A stretch of 64,000 nucleotides of DNA, taken from NCBI GenBank assembly GCA_001574975.1, contig KQ965753.1, positions 62,001-126,000 on the forward strand, given 5' to 3'. The position numbers and the translations under genes were made by a program. Below the pieces are notes generated by a model. The model was not told the DNA's origin. It searched no databases and saw only the letters and a list, made by a program, of their open reading frames with translations. How positions within the stretch are numbered: the first letter of the stretch is position 1; every line of letters starts with the position of its first letter. Below are positions 46,137-56,744 of the stretch, piece by piece. The DNA comes from Gonapodya prolifera JEL478 (lineage: Eukaryota > Monoblepharomycota > Monoblepharidomycetes > Monoblepharidales > Gonapodyaceae).

Positions 46137-48314
46137 ATGCTCGTTCTTTTCGAGACTCCCGCAGGATATGCCCTGTTCAATCTCCTAGACGATGGGAAGC
46201 TGCAGAAACCAGACGAGCTGGAAAAGGCGTTTGCCTCTTCCGAGAGTGCCAACAAGGCGTGAGTGATTGGTCTCTCCGTCGTCTTGCGGTCGACCCACTT
46301 CAAGAACTGAACCCCAAACGAACGGTTCCTCTCTCCAGCATCAAGCTCCGCGCCTTCTCCAAATTCGAAAACACCACCGACGCCATGGCGGCTGTGACCG
46401 GTATCGTGGAGGGAAAGGTGCCCAAGAACCTGAAAAAGTTTTTGGACGATGAAATCGGAGAGGCGGGAGTCAAGAAGGAGACGCTTATCGTCGGAGATGC
46501 CAAGCTCGGTGAGTGGACGTCCTTTTGACGGTGCTCTACTTGAGAGGCCGTCGAAGACGACGAGGCACAGCCTGGCAGTCGACGCGAAACGTTAACCTCA
46601 CATACCTCCGTTTCATCGTCAATCCCCTCACATACCTCCTTTTCATCGTCAATCTCCAGGCGCATCCATCGCCAAGAAACTCGGCATCAAGGTCCTCTCC
46701 GACTCCACCACCAACGAGCTCCTCCGAGGCATCCGGTCCCAGCTCGAGTCTCTCCTGTCAGGTATCCCGTCTGCCGACCTGCGCGCCATGCAGCTGGGTC
46801 TCGCGCACTCGCTGTCCCGGTACAAACTCAAGTTTAGCCCGGACAAAGTGGACACAATGGTTGTGCAGGCCATCAGCTTGCTTGACGATTTGGACAAGGA
46901 GCTCAACACGTACGCCATGAGGGTCAAGGAGTGGTACGGGTGGCATTTCCCGGAAATGAGCAAGATTGTGGTGGATAATGTTGCGTATGCGCGTGTGGTC
47001 AAGCTTATGGGTGAGTCTCCTTTCATCATCGAGTTTACTAGTCCACCTGCAACCTCACAAACCCAACATCACACTCCAGGTGTCCGCACAAACGCCGCCG
47101 CCACAGACTTCTCCACGATCCTCCCCGAGGAGCTCGAATCGCAAGTAAAAACCGCCGCCGAGATCTCCATGGGCACCGAAATCTCTCCCGAGGACGTTGC
47201 CAACATCACCTATCTCTGCGACCAAGTCGTGTCCCTCTCAGACTACCGCGCCTCGCTATCGTCCTATCTCCGCCAACGTATGAACGCCCTCGCGCCCAAC
47301 TTGACCGCCATGGTCGGGGAGCTCGTCGGGGCGCGGTTGATTGCGCATGCCGGGAGCTTGGTTAATCTGGCAAAGTACCCGGCGAGTACGGTGCAGATTT
47401 TGGGCGCGGAGAAGGCCCTTTTTAGAGCGCTCAAGACCAAGCATGATACGCCAAAGTATGGGCTGCTGTTCCATGCGAGCTTGGTTGGGCAGGCGGCGCC
47501 GAAACATAAGGGCAAGGTCGGTGTTCTGCTCCTTGGTCGTCGGTCGAGCAACAAAGTCTCGTTGTGCACGACTGACCTCACACCCCCTTCCCGCTTAGAT
47601 GGCGCGTGTCGTCGCCACCAAAGCCTCGCTCTCGGCCCGAGTGGACGCCCTCGGTGATACTACCACGCCCGACCTCGGTATCTCCCTGCGTGCCGTCGCC
47701 GAGAACCGCCTTCGTCACCTGGAAGGCCGTGCGGCGGGGATCTCGAACAAGAGTGCCGCCAAGGGCAAGCCGAAGCAGGATAAGGTGGAATGGACGGCGG
47801 GCAAGTCGTACAATACTGCGGGAGACGCTGTGGGAGCACCTGCGGTGAGCGAGGAGAAGAAGGAAAGGAAAGAAAAGAAGGACAAGAAGGAGAAGAAGGA
47901 AAAGAAGGATGAGGACGCGATGGAGGTCGATGCCGCTGCGGAGGCTGGGGTCGAGACGAACGGAGAGAAGAAGAAGAAGAAGAAGAAGGAGAAGCGGGAA
48001 CAGGAGGACGGTGCTGCTGATGGGGAGGAGCGAAAGGAGAAGAAGGTGAGTCATTGATTATGTTCTCCATGGTAGGATGATTTCTGAACAACTCTATCTT
48101 CTCGCAACCCCATAAACTCCAGTCTAAGAAGGAGAAGGCTGTCGCTTCTTCACCCGTCCCTGAACCCGCCGAGGAACGAGCGGAAAAGCCCACCAAGTCG
48201 AAACGGAAACGAGACGGAGAGGAGTCTGCGCCTGCCGAATCAGCGCCTGTCGCGGCATCCGGAGAAGAGAAGAAGAAAAAGAAGAAGAAGGACAAGAGCA
48301 AGGACGAGGCGTGA
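46137..48314 (+). CDS. NOP58: NOP58, core protein of box C/D snoRNPs
   Basis: Six exons close in phase: 46137-46258, 46339-46508, 46660-47010, 47080-47516, 47599-48045 and 48123-48314, about 572 aa. The start [20 protein letters not shown], the NOP5NT region, the coiled coil ([20 protein letters not shown]), the Nop domain ([58 protein letters not shown]) and a Lys/Glu-rich tail with repeated KKEKK and KKKKKKK runs are all standard. It binds box C/D snoRNA with 15.5K, NOP56 and fibrillarin and guides rRNA 2'-O-methylation in the nucleolus. The tail is longer than in yeast. The exon 4 donor (AAG|GTCGGT) is weak but gives [15 protein letters not shown]. Confidence 0.97.
46597..46656 (+). repeat. 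30-bp tandem duplication at the 3' end of NOP58 intron 2
   Basis: Two copies of CTCACATACCTCC[G/T]TTTCATC.. stand head to tail just before the CTCCAG acceptor at 46659. They differ at two or three bases. The duplicated unit includes pyrimidine tract and a CTCAC branchpoint-like word, so the intron may carry two usable branch sites. Confidence 0.7.
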
Positions 48315-49195
48315 GGGGAGTGTGTGCGTATTCGCACAGAGTACATTTGCCACCGTAGGGATGTTTCAATTGGATTCTTCAGTCTTCAACTTTTGATGGT
48401 GTAGTGGCAATTGGCATACTTTATGCAATCGATATATTTGCATATTTTACTTAACCCGCTCTGCTCTGCTCTGCTCCGATCCCCTTGCAGTTTGGTCCAC
48501 TTCGTCGTCCGGTAAACCCCGCCACCAAATCCCGCTCCTCTTGTCAATAGAGGATGCGATTCAATGTGGAAATTCGGGAACATAAACCCTGCCAAAGTTG
48601 GCTGCTGCGGCTACTCAGTGCCGCGGTGGTTGTACAATGGCAGGTACATTGAGACATACCGTGTGTGTAAACTTTCCGGGATTTGGATTGGGGATCGTGG
48701 AGCGACAAGCTGAACTTGCTGAAGTTCGTGCCACGTCATTCACATCACAGCCCGAATCCTGGAAAGCTCGCATCACCGTCTTTTGCATGATTGTTGTGTT
48801 ACTCCCACGCTGTCTGCTGCGACCTTACTACGTTCATTTGAGATCGCTGCAGACTCTTCTGTGGAGAAAGCGTTTTGGAAGAGTAAACCCTGTCTTTTTT
48901 TACCGCTCGCGGACTCTATCTGCGTTGTGGATATACGCGTCAGGTACAGATGACGTCTGCTTGGTTGGGTACCAATAAAACGTTTCATTTTCGGTTCGAA
49001 GGTTGTAAACGAGAATAAATTGGCACCTGGTGGATCCCACTACAAATATATTGACGATTATATTTGATACATGTGGCCTGTGGGTCTAGACCTTATTTCC
49101 TCATTTGTGGCCACTTCTTGTTCCTCTTGTCCATCCATGCGCGCAGAACTTGTGGGCGGGGATGCTCTCACGGTGAGGTGTTTTGGAATGCAGTC
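48315..49195. other. Intergenic, no gene seen
   Basis: A 126-codon plus-strand frame at 48598-48978 has no motif and an odd composition (WRKRFGRVNPVFFYRSRTLS); I do not support it as a gene. The segment contains a repeated CTCTG word (48464-48478). It presumably holds the NOP58 terminator region and the upstream part of the next gene. Confidence 0.4.
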
Positions 49196-49239
49196 AGCAC
49201 GACGATGTCGAGTCCAAAGTTGCCGGGAACGTACACTCA

Positions 49240-51537
49240 CCACATGGCCACAGGTCCACATCGATACCGCCGCACTTGAGAAGGTTCGAAACGATCTTCA
49301 AAGGACCACGACTACCAGTCGCCAAATGAATTGGGCAGACAACTATAAAGCGAATCTCAACATAGCCAATAAGGCGATCGAAAAGTGGAACGAATGGTTG
49401 AAGTCGCATAGTACACTCGTTGCACGAGTTCAGTACCCTGCAGTACTCGAAAGATTGCCTATAGACCCTCCACAGGTCCAGTACCCTGCGGTTCTCGAAA
49501 GACCTCCCATGGGTGGGTTTTGGGACCATAGCGTGTCCCAACTATGGACAGATTATCAGCAACAGGTGAAAGAATTGGATGATTGTAGGAAGGCGGTGTT
49601 GGTAGGTAGCTACAGACGTTTCACTTGTTGCAAAATGAAGCTAAGCAGAATTACCGGTTGACAGCTTCCTCCGAAATACACCTCTGTGCTGCAGCCTGAA
49701 CAAAACAGCGCCCCTAGTCTCCGGCCGCCAACCCCAATACTGAATGACTTGTCGCATGAAGCGCGCGGTATGTCCCTAATTCAAGTGATCAGCAACTTCC
49801 ACGCGGGTTTGCTCTAATCTTTTGACGCCAGGCTCAAGCTCGACGGCATCAGTCCGTCACGGTGAATTATCACCTGGCGGGGGTCACGACCGAAATGGTG
49901 ACGCCGCTTTGATACGGACCGAGACGGAAAAGGAGACGCAAAACGATAAGGGACCAATTGAGCGGATGGAGCAAATTTATGAGGAGCCCAACATTAGCAA
50001 CCGTGCAGGACTTCCCACGATGGAAACTGTGAGATCAACCACCAAATCGTCCTTAAAAGGTCAAACCTAATCAGGCTGCTGCCAATTTAGGGTCAATCGC
50101 AAATGGGCCACGCTGCACCTTGTACAGAGGTAAGCCACAGTTCAGTTCGGCCGGGGGTACATGCTTGATCAACTGACCTCGCCAAGCATTCCCCAGCCCT
50201 ATATTCGTCTGGACGCCGCAGATATCTTCACTCCCAAAAAAGTTTCTCCCAACCTGACAATATCGCCTGGTGTGGACGCACACGGCATTGAAAGCAATCA
50301 AACAGACCAGGGTTCCGTGGATGGAATCTGTGTGGTCCCTGTTGCCAACAGAGGAACCTACGAGGCTGCACGACCTCAGATAGACATCCACAATGCAAGC
50401 GTTCCCAATCTGGAGGCAATACAACGTGGGTGAATCGTTTTTTCGATTCTGTTGTGAAAATTGGCGTTTCATGAAAATGTTCTTGATGTAATTAGTGACG
50501 ATCGACTCATCAACAAATGGTGATGATGCCCTGGTGAGTAGTCTACTGTATCGCTTAGTCTGCTGTCTCCTGCATGTCATCCTGTGACGGTTTGGCTGAA
50601 CAACAATCGCTCTCCTTTTCTTGTTAGTCCGGGTCCGAAAACGTGCCATTAGATGACAGAAGCAGCCAAAGGGGACGATGTCAGGGCCGTGGAAATGGAA
50701 GACCGCGGGGCTGGCGGGGTCGGGGTCGTGGTCGTCCAGTGCAGATTGTTGATCGAGAACCAACATCGTGTGGGTAAAGGTTTTTCCTTCTCCGTTGATT
50801 TCTGGGTCTTGAATTGACATACTTCCGGGGGTGACACAAAAGCAGTAGATGAGTACATAAGTTCGACTGATGATGAGTACGAGAACTCATCGGACCAGGT
50901 AGGTGAATCCCTTGTGATTTGAACAGCTATCATGTTGAGATCAATGCTCGATGCATTGTGCCATTTCATTCTGTCGGAGGATGGGGAATTTAAGCCCAAT
51001 AACTGGAGCAACCGTGGCGGACGTGCTTATCGAGGACGCGGGAGTTCGAGAGGTCGCCCCAGGGGTAAACCAAGGGGTGCAACTCGCAGTACATCGAAGG
51101 CACCTGTAAGTGATTTTGACGTGACAACGTGCGAAGCAGTGTTAACGATAAAGTCTTCAGCACCTTGTTGAAGACCATGAGGATCACGAAGAAGAACCTA
51201 GGAGAAGTCAACGGAAGAGGAAAGCTGCAGAGAGAGAGGCGACTTGTGCGATGGAGGATGAGGAGGCTGTGCACAAGGTTTGTGTCAATGTCCGTAATTT
51301 ATATGCTTTCAAGGAATACTGAATGCCAACTGACATTACTTATGGTATATGTTTTGATTGCCAATGCAGAGACGCACGACGAAAACTAGCGCCGAAGTTG
51401 TCCCCATGGGGTTAACGCTGGAGCCGAATGCTGCACCGTCTGAGCACGTCCACCCGCCATTAATTGAGAGCCCAACGCAACGCTCAACTGAGAGGTTGCC
51501 CACTGAAGATGATGAGTTGTGGGAATCCTTCCAATGA
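49240..51537 (+). CDS. Unnamed family, copy C, with AT-hook-like RGRPRG motifs
   Basis: First recognised exon to about 49605: a helix (MNWADNYKANLNIANKAIEK), WNEWL, then an internal duplication (VQYPAVLERLPIDPPQ, VQYPAVLERPPMGG), FWDHSVSQLWTDYQQQ. After an intron comes LPPKYTSVLQPEQNSAPSLR. This is the same block order as copies A (18.3 kb) and B (24.1 kb). Later exons are low complexity: RWRGRGRGRPVQIVDREP (about 50,700-50,750), acidic VDEYISSTDDEYENSSD, then RGRGSSRGRPRGKPRG (51,020-51,090), RRSQRKRKAAERE, and a C-terminal LPTEDDELWESFQ with stop at 51537. RGRP cores are AT-hooks, so binding to AT-rich DNA in the nucleus is a fair guess. Exon joins are approximate; the 5' end was not found. 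Confidence 0.55.
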
Positions 51538-52035
51538 CTCCTCTCCTAGCAAAATTCCTGAAGGACAGATCAACCATTTCAGGTCGCTATGCTATTTGTG
51601 CAAAATTGTCACAAAGACTGTCATGTGATAGTAACCTAAGAGGTGTTAACAAAAAGTAAAGGGTTGTGCTGTAAAAATAAGTGTTTTTATTATGTGCCAA
51701 CGAATTCCACTCCGTTGCAATTCCAGAACTGTTCCAGTCCGGCGACCATGATCAACGCAAATGTAGTGGAGCACTTAAGTAAGATTACGATGTGATACTT
51801 CTATATGAAGTAAGTGACTAAGTGGTCTGAATATGAGATGTCAGAGATCCCTCCATGATTTTGACTGCGAGTGTTCTGGTTATGTTCAACAAGGTCAGCA
51901 TATGCTGTATGAAGTCAGTTACGCGTATGCATCAGTTCAAACAAAGTAAACTCTATTGACAATGAAATGTACTTGAAAATACACAACTACGATGCAAGTA
52001 TTCTACCCTCGGGTCTCAATGCACTTCATGCAACC
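51538..52035. other. Intergenic, no gene seen
   Basis: AT-rich spacer between two converging genes. No open frame of note, no repeat pair and no RNA-like fold recognised. Confidence 0.45.
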
Positions 52036-52038
52036 AGC

Positions 52039-54846
52039 TCACCCCGCAACCGCCATCTCCATTCCTTTGGAAAGCTTGCTCCTTTTTACAAAGAGTGACG
52101 CGATGAGGTACACGCTTGCGAAGGGTATTGCGAGGAGGTACAAGTACGACAGTCCGTTGACATAAGACGAAATGACACCGCTGAGTTCGTCGGATGGGAT
52201 GAGGTATTCTGCGACCGAGCGGAGGTTGGAAGGGTTGTTCTTGACGTAGGCGAGGTTTGCGTGTGGCGCCAGCACCTCGAGTGAGGATGTGAGTTTGTTG
52301 GCGAATACCTGGAAACGGACGTTGGGAAATTGAAAGGCGTCAACGTAAGACCGTGAAGTGCGTTCGGACTCACAGATGAGCAGATGGCGACTCCGAGCAC
52401 AGCACCAATCTGCTGCCAAAAGTTGACGTTGGCGGTGACGAGCTGCAAAGTGAGATCAGAGAATGTGTCAACATTAGGCAACGGCGGGAAGCATTGACCA
52501 GAGTTACGTACAGAAAGCTGGTCCAAGGGCGTGGAGGCTTGCGCAGAGATTGTGATGGTTTGGATGCTGAGACCAAGACCTGTAAACGGTTCCTAATGAG
52601 TTCCCACCTCAATTGTCCAACAAACGACAAAAAACATTCCACGCACCTGCACCAGCAACGATCAAATATCCAACCTTCTGCGCCGTGGTCGAGTCCTGTG
52701 TAAGCGTGTACATGAGCGCGCCTCCCGCAATCTCGAGCGCCGCCGCGATCATGAGCAGTGGCTGGTGGTACCCTGTCGCGGACATGAAGACTCCCGAAAG
52801 GATCGAAAACACGACAATGGAGAGAATGAGAGGCAGGGAATCGATCCCGGCCTGCGTGGGCGTGTCGCCGTTGACGACTTGGAAAAAGGTCGGGGTGTAG
52901 GAGATGAAGGAGAAGAAGGACATGCCGTTGAAGAAGGAGCACATGAATACGGCGGCGACATAGCGGTTTTTGAAGCTGGTGAGGTGGATCGAGGGCGGTG
53001 AGAATGGGCGCTATGGTTTTTGTGGGGTTCCGGCTCAGCTGACTCACAGAGAAACGGGCATCACAGGTTCCACTGCGAACTTGGCCTCGTAGAACACAAA
53101 GATGGCCAAAATAACAACTTGAAACACCGTTGGTCCCGTCACGCTTCAGTCACAGGACAAACTCCCCCGACACCGAAACTCACTTCCGGCCACCAACAAC
53201 CCAATCACGAACCCTGAGTTCCACGCGTACTCGTTGCCGCCCTCGGCAAGAGGTACGAGGACGAGCACGATTCCGACGACGAGGAGGAATGTTCCGATGT
53301 AGTCGACGCGTTTGAGCTGCTTGATGGCGTCGCCGGAGGTAACCTATGCAATAGGGCGGTGAGAAGAAGCTCGAGAAGTGACGGCGAAGTGACAAGTGGC
53401 AAGTGTCACTCACGGGCAGTTTGAGCAAAAGCACGACAGCACCAAGCGTGACGGCGCCGAGCGGGAGGTTGATGAAGCTACCAAAAACCGTTCACACGTC
53501 ACACGTCATTCCGTCAAACTGATGAATCTTCCCCGCACCACATGCACGCAGCGAGAACCCAGAAACTCACAAACACCACCGCCAGCTAACGTGGTCCGTG
53601 AACGCGCCGCCCATGAGGGGCCCGGCGACGGATGCGAGTCCATAGACGGCTAGTGGAATGTGATGGTACGCGAACGGTAAGAATTGCATTGCGCCATGCG
53701 CATACGCAGAGACACCTACCACCGATGACGCCTTGGTAGAGCGGGCGTTTGTCGAGGGGGACGATGTCGCTAGAGAGCGGAGAGGTGGGTGAGGGTTTGT
53801 TAGATTACTGGAACTGAAGGCATGCCATGCCGCACGGTAGGATTTTTCAAGAGTGGAATTACTTACGAGATGATGACGAGCACGAGGGATAGAATGCCGC
53901 CTCCACCCAGTCCCGCCACTGTACAGCCAAAAGCGAAAGTGTCGGGGCACCATACGTCTCAGTTTTTGCACCATGCGTACTTCGAAAGCGAAAGCGCAAG
54001 CCAAGCCCAGGATGGCAAGACTACTCACCAGCCCTTCCGACGATAAGGATGGTCATACTGGTCGCAGCTCCACAAATGGCGCTCCCGGCTTCGAAAATGA
54101 CGATCGCGACCAGGATGACTGCTTTGCGGCCGAAGATGTCGGCGGCTTTGCCGTAGGAGGGGATGAATGCTGGATTGACGGTGATGGATGCGATGAAAGG
54201 GATGGATGCAATGGAAGGGATGTGGATGTGAGTGTGGATATGGAGTTGGATTCGTTTCTGTGCAGAGGAATGAAATGAGGAAGGCGTAACGTACCTGTGC
54301 CTGTCAGAAGGTAGGACGTGAAGATCCATGATGTGCCGCTGAAGGTTTGGAAGTCAGTGATGATGGAGGCTGCAAAAAAGAAAAGTGACGATTAGGTTTC
54401 TGCAATCTGTCTTCGCAATGCGACGGGAACAACGTACGGAGCGCTACAGAGAGAATTGTCTGGTCCAGAGCTGCGAGAAAGACGGACAAGCTTCACAGTG
54501 GATTGTAATCGTCAGTGTCAGTCAGGGCGAGCCATCGGCGTTGAATTGAAATCAAACACTCACGCGAGTCTGGGGTGCGCATGAGATTGTCGCAGAAATG
54601 AAATGCGAAGACAAGCGGTCAGCACCGAATCGGATCGACACTTGCACATCAACGCTCAACCCCAAGCAGGCACACTCACCCAAGGAAAAGCAAGGAAAAC
54701 TGCGCAGGCGTGTACTCTATCTTGTCTGCTTTCTTTGTTGCAGACCCGATGCTGTTCTCTTCCGCGACGCCATCCGTCGCCAGATTCTTGACTTCGTCCG
54801 GCATTGCGCCCCTTGCGAAATCGGTTGCAATCGTTGACTCTGACAT
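52039..54846 (-). CDS. MFS transporter, 14-TM DHA2-like drug exporter
   Basis: About 15 short exons close in phase from [20 protein letters not shown] at 54846 to the stop at 52039, giving about 550 aa. Landmarks: TM1 with [17 protein letters not shown] (DHA2 signature LDxT), [12 protein letters not shown], motif [30 protein letters not shown], the motif C region [20 protein letters not shown] with [13 protein letters not shown], then a second half with [35 protein letters not shown], and [19 protein letters not shown]. Exons include 54490-54438, 54369-54295, 54169-54029, 53343-53184, 52975-52647 and 52308-52039. A 6-nt exon at 54564-54569 may add Leu-Ala to TM1. Proton-driven efflux at the plasma membrane is inferred; substrate unknown. 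Confidence 0.92.
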
Positions 54847-54849
54847 TGC

Positions 54850-56070
54850 GAGACGTGAGATTTGTTGAGAAATGAAGAGAGATGTCTGTTTTATATCAAC
54901 GAGATTGGTGATTGCTGTGGCCGTGCCTCTCGTATGAACCCTCTTAGCCGTGCATCTCTTGGATCGTCGATCGGCGGAAACACGAGCGCGCGTAATACAA
55001 TTCACTCTCGCGTTGTATACCCACAAGCAAATCGACCGAAAGCCACCGCGGACACTGCACAAGCAATGGGAATTCCCATCGATAACGCGTTTTTGTTGGC
55101 CGCACACCGAGTCTTCTGCTCCCCCCACAACTAATTCGGGGATCAATCGCAGACCCAGGTGTGCAGCCAGGATTTCTATCGCTGAAATGCTTTTTGAATC
55201 AAGAGACAACTCTCACTGCAATCTATCGCGGCTGGTTACCAGCGCGGTGAATGTAATGCATGGCAACAAATGACAAGTTCGGAAAAAAAGATGTACAGTG
55301 AGAGACTCGTTGGAAATAGCTTTTGAGTTGTTTCCATGCTCGTCGGTGGGAGGCGGGTGGGGTTCGCAAACTTTGGTCCCGTGCACTTGCTTTTCAAACT
55401 TTTCCTCGAAACCGAAATTGTGAATACTGTTTCCTCTCTCTCTCTCTCTCTCCAAGGACGCGTTGCTCGAGAGTCCCCTCCTGACTCTCTCCGGAGCTTC
55501 CTCGAGTTCCACGAGTGCACACCATCATCGACAAAGTCACAATGGTTATGGGAAAATAACGCACACGACCTCGAAAGATGAGGGCAGTAATGTTCCAAGA
55601 CACGTTTAAGCGTGACACTATCGGTTTGAGGCAATGAGAGGTCCGAAAGGCGGCTTCTGTTGTCGGGGTTGTCGCGATCGGTTCCCACTCATTTCCTGTC
55701 GAACTCGATGATGAAATGAGAATCGGTGAGTTGAATAAGACGACGGACTTTTGAATCGTTCATGGTTCGCGCTTTGCTCTTTGCTCATCGAATTGAGAAC
55801 GTTGGTGCCGGACGACCTGCATTTGTTCTGGTTGCGAATGAGCATGCCAGTTCGAAGACTGCAGGACGATAGAATAGTTCCATTTTCCTTGACATCGTAG
55901 TTTGCTAAATGCCAATCCATTTCCAATTCAAGAAGTTAAGTTCCGATCAAGTCTGCTGGGCCCTCGAAATACCCCCGGCCGCCATTATTTTGTGCCTTCG
56001 GGGCTACACCCACAACAAGAACTTTTGCCACACACACATACACCCTTTCCAACAAAAATAAATAAAAGTG
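54850..56070. other. Intergenic region with (CT)n tract, no supported gene
   Basis: Several minus-strand frames (for instance 55618-55926) lack motifs. A (CT)n microsatellite of about 20 bp lies at 55433-55453. The stretch upstream of 54846 is presumably the promoter of the DHA2 transporter. Confidence 0.4.
55433..55453. repeat. (CT)n microsatellite
   Basis: About ten uninterrupted CT units in non-coding sequence upstream of the DHA2 transporter. Confidence 0.95.
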
Positions 56071-56072
56071 CA

Positions 56073-56171
56073 AAACTGCAGCACCCAGTAGTCCCAGCTG
56101 ATCTCCCACGCGAGTACTGACTGGGCTGTCGCGGGCTTCGCTACGCTGATCGGACGCATATGGAAGTAGCT
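56073..56171 (-). rRNA. 5S rRNA-like sequence, 5' part deleted (probable pseudogene)
   Basis: On the minus strand, CGTCCGATCAGCGTAGCGAA, then GCCCGCGACAGCCCAGTCAG, TACTCGCGTGGGAGATCAGC and TGGGACTACTGGGTGCTGCAG align over about 83 nt with positions ~35-118 of eukaryotic 5S rRNA. These include the box A / intermediate element region and the box C-like GTACTxGxGTGGGAGA, and a TTTT run follows as in 5S genes. Upstream only CTACTTCCATA resembles the 5' end, so about 22 nt of helix II/III appear to be missing. Intact 5S is ~120 nt; this copy is probably a dispersed 5S pseudogene, or the source of a 5S-derived retroposon. Identity as 5S-derived is secure, function is not. Confidence 0.75.
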
Positions 56172-56744
56172 GTTTATCGTACTTAAAATAGCAAATAAAT
56201 ATTTTTAATTCAATTTATTGGTTCTCACAAATAAGTGCGATCGTATACCGTTAAATTTCAACATGTTTATTGATTATATGTGAATTTTGATTTTGAATTC
56301 CAGAAATGAACTGACTCTGACCAAAACCAAACGTTTTCTGGGAACGGCTTGGCTGGAAACGAGACAGCATTTCGATGGTGCGAAGCCCCGTCGCTGAGTT
56401 ATCCCAGGTGCAGAGCGAGGGGAATGGCCCCTCCATCCAGGGCGCTGACGAGAGACAACCCGACAGCTGAGCGCCACTGACGGCAAACGAAAGGAAGAAC
56501 GGAGTAAACGGTGCGTGGGGGAAGCTGTACAAGAATGAGCTGGACGATTTCGCTGGGTCGCTCAGGCGGCCAAACTACTTAGTGAAGCATTGGCCAATCA
56601 TTCTCATGCAACTTCTAATACCGTAATAAAGTACGCGATTACAAGTACCAAATAACTTCCACTGTCTTAAGTTAGTTACGTCCCACATCCAAGTTATGCC
56701 AGCGATACCGAAGTAGTATAAAAAAAGGCTGCTCTGCCGATAAA
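56172..56744. other. Intergenic, no gene seen
   Basis: AT-rich spacer between the 5S-like sequence and the 3' end of the large SH3-tailed gene. A 93-codon minus frame (56251-56532) with a hydrophobic start has no support beyond length. Confidence 0.4.
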
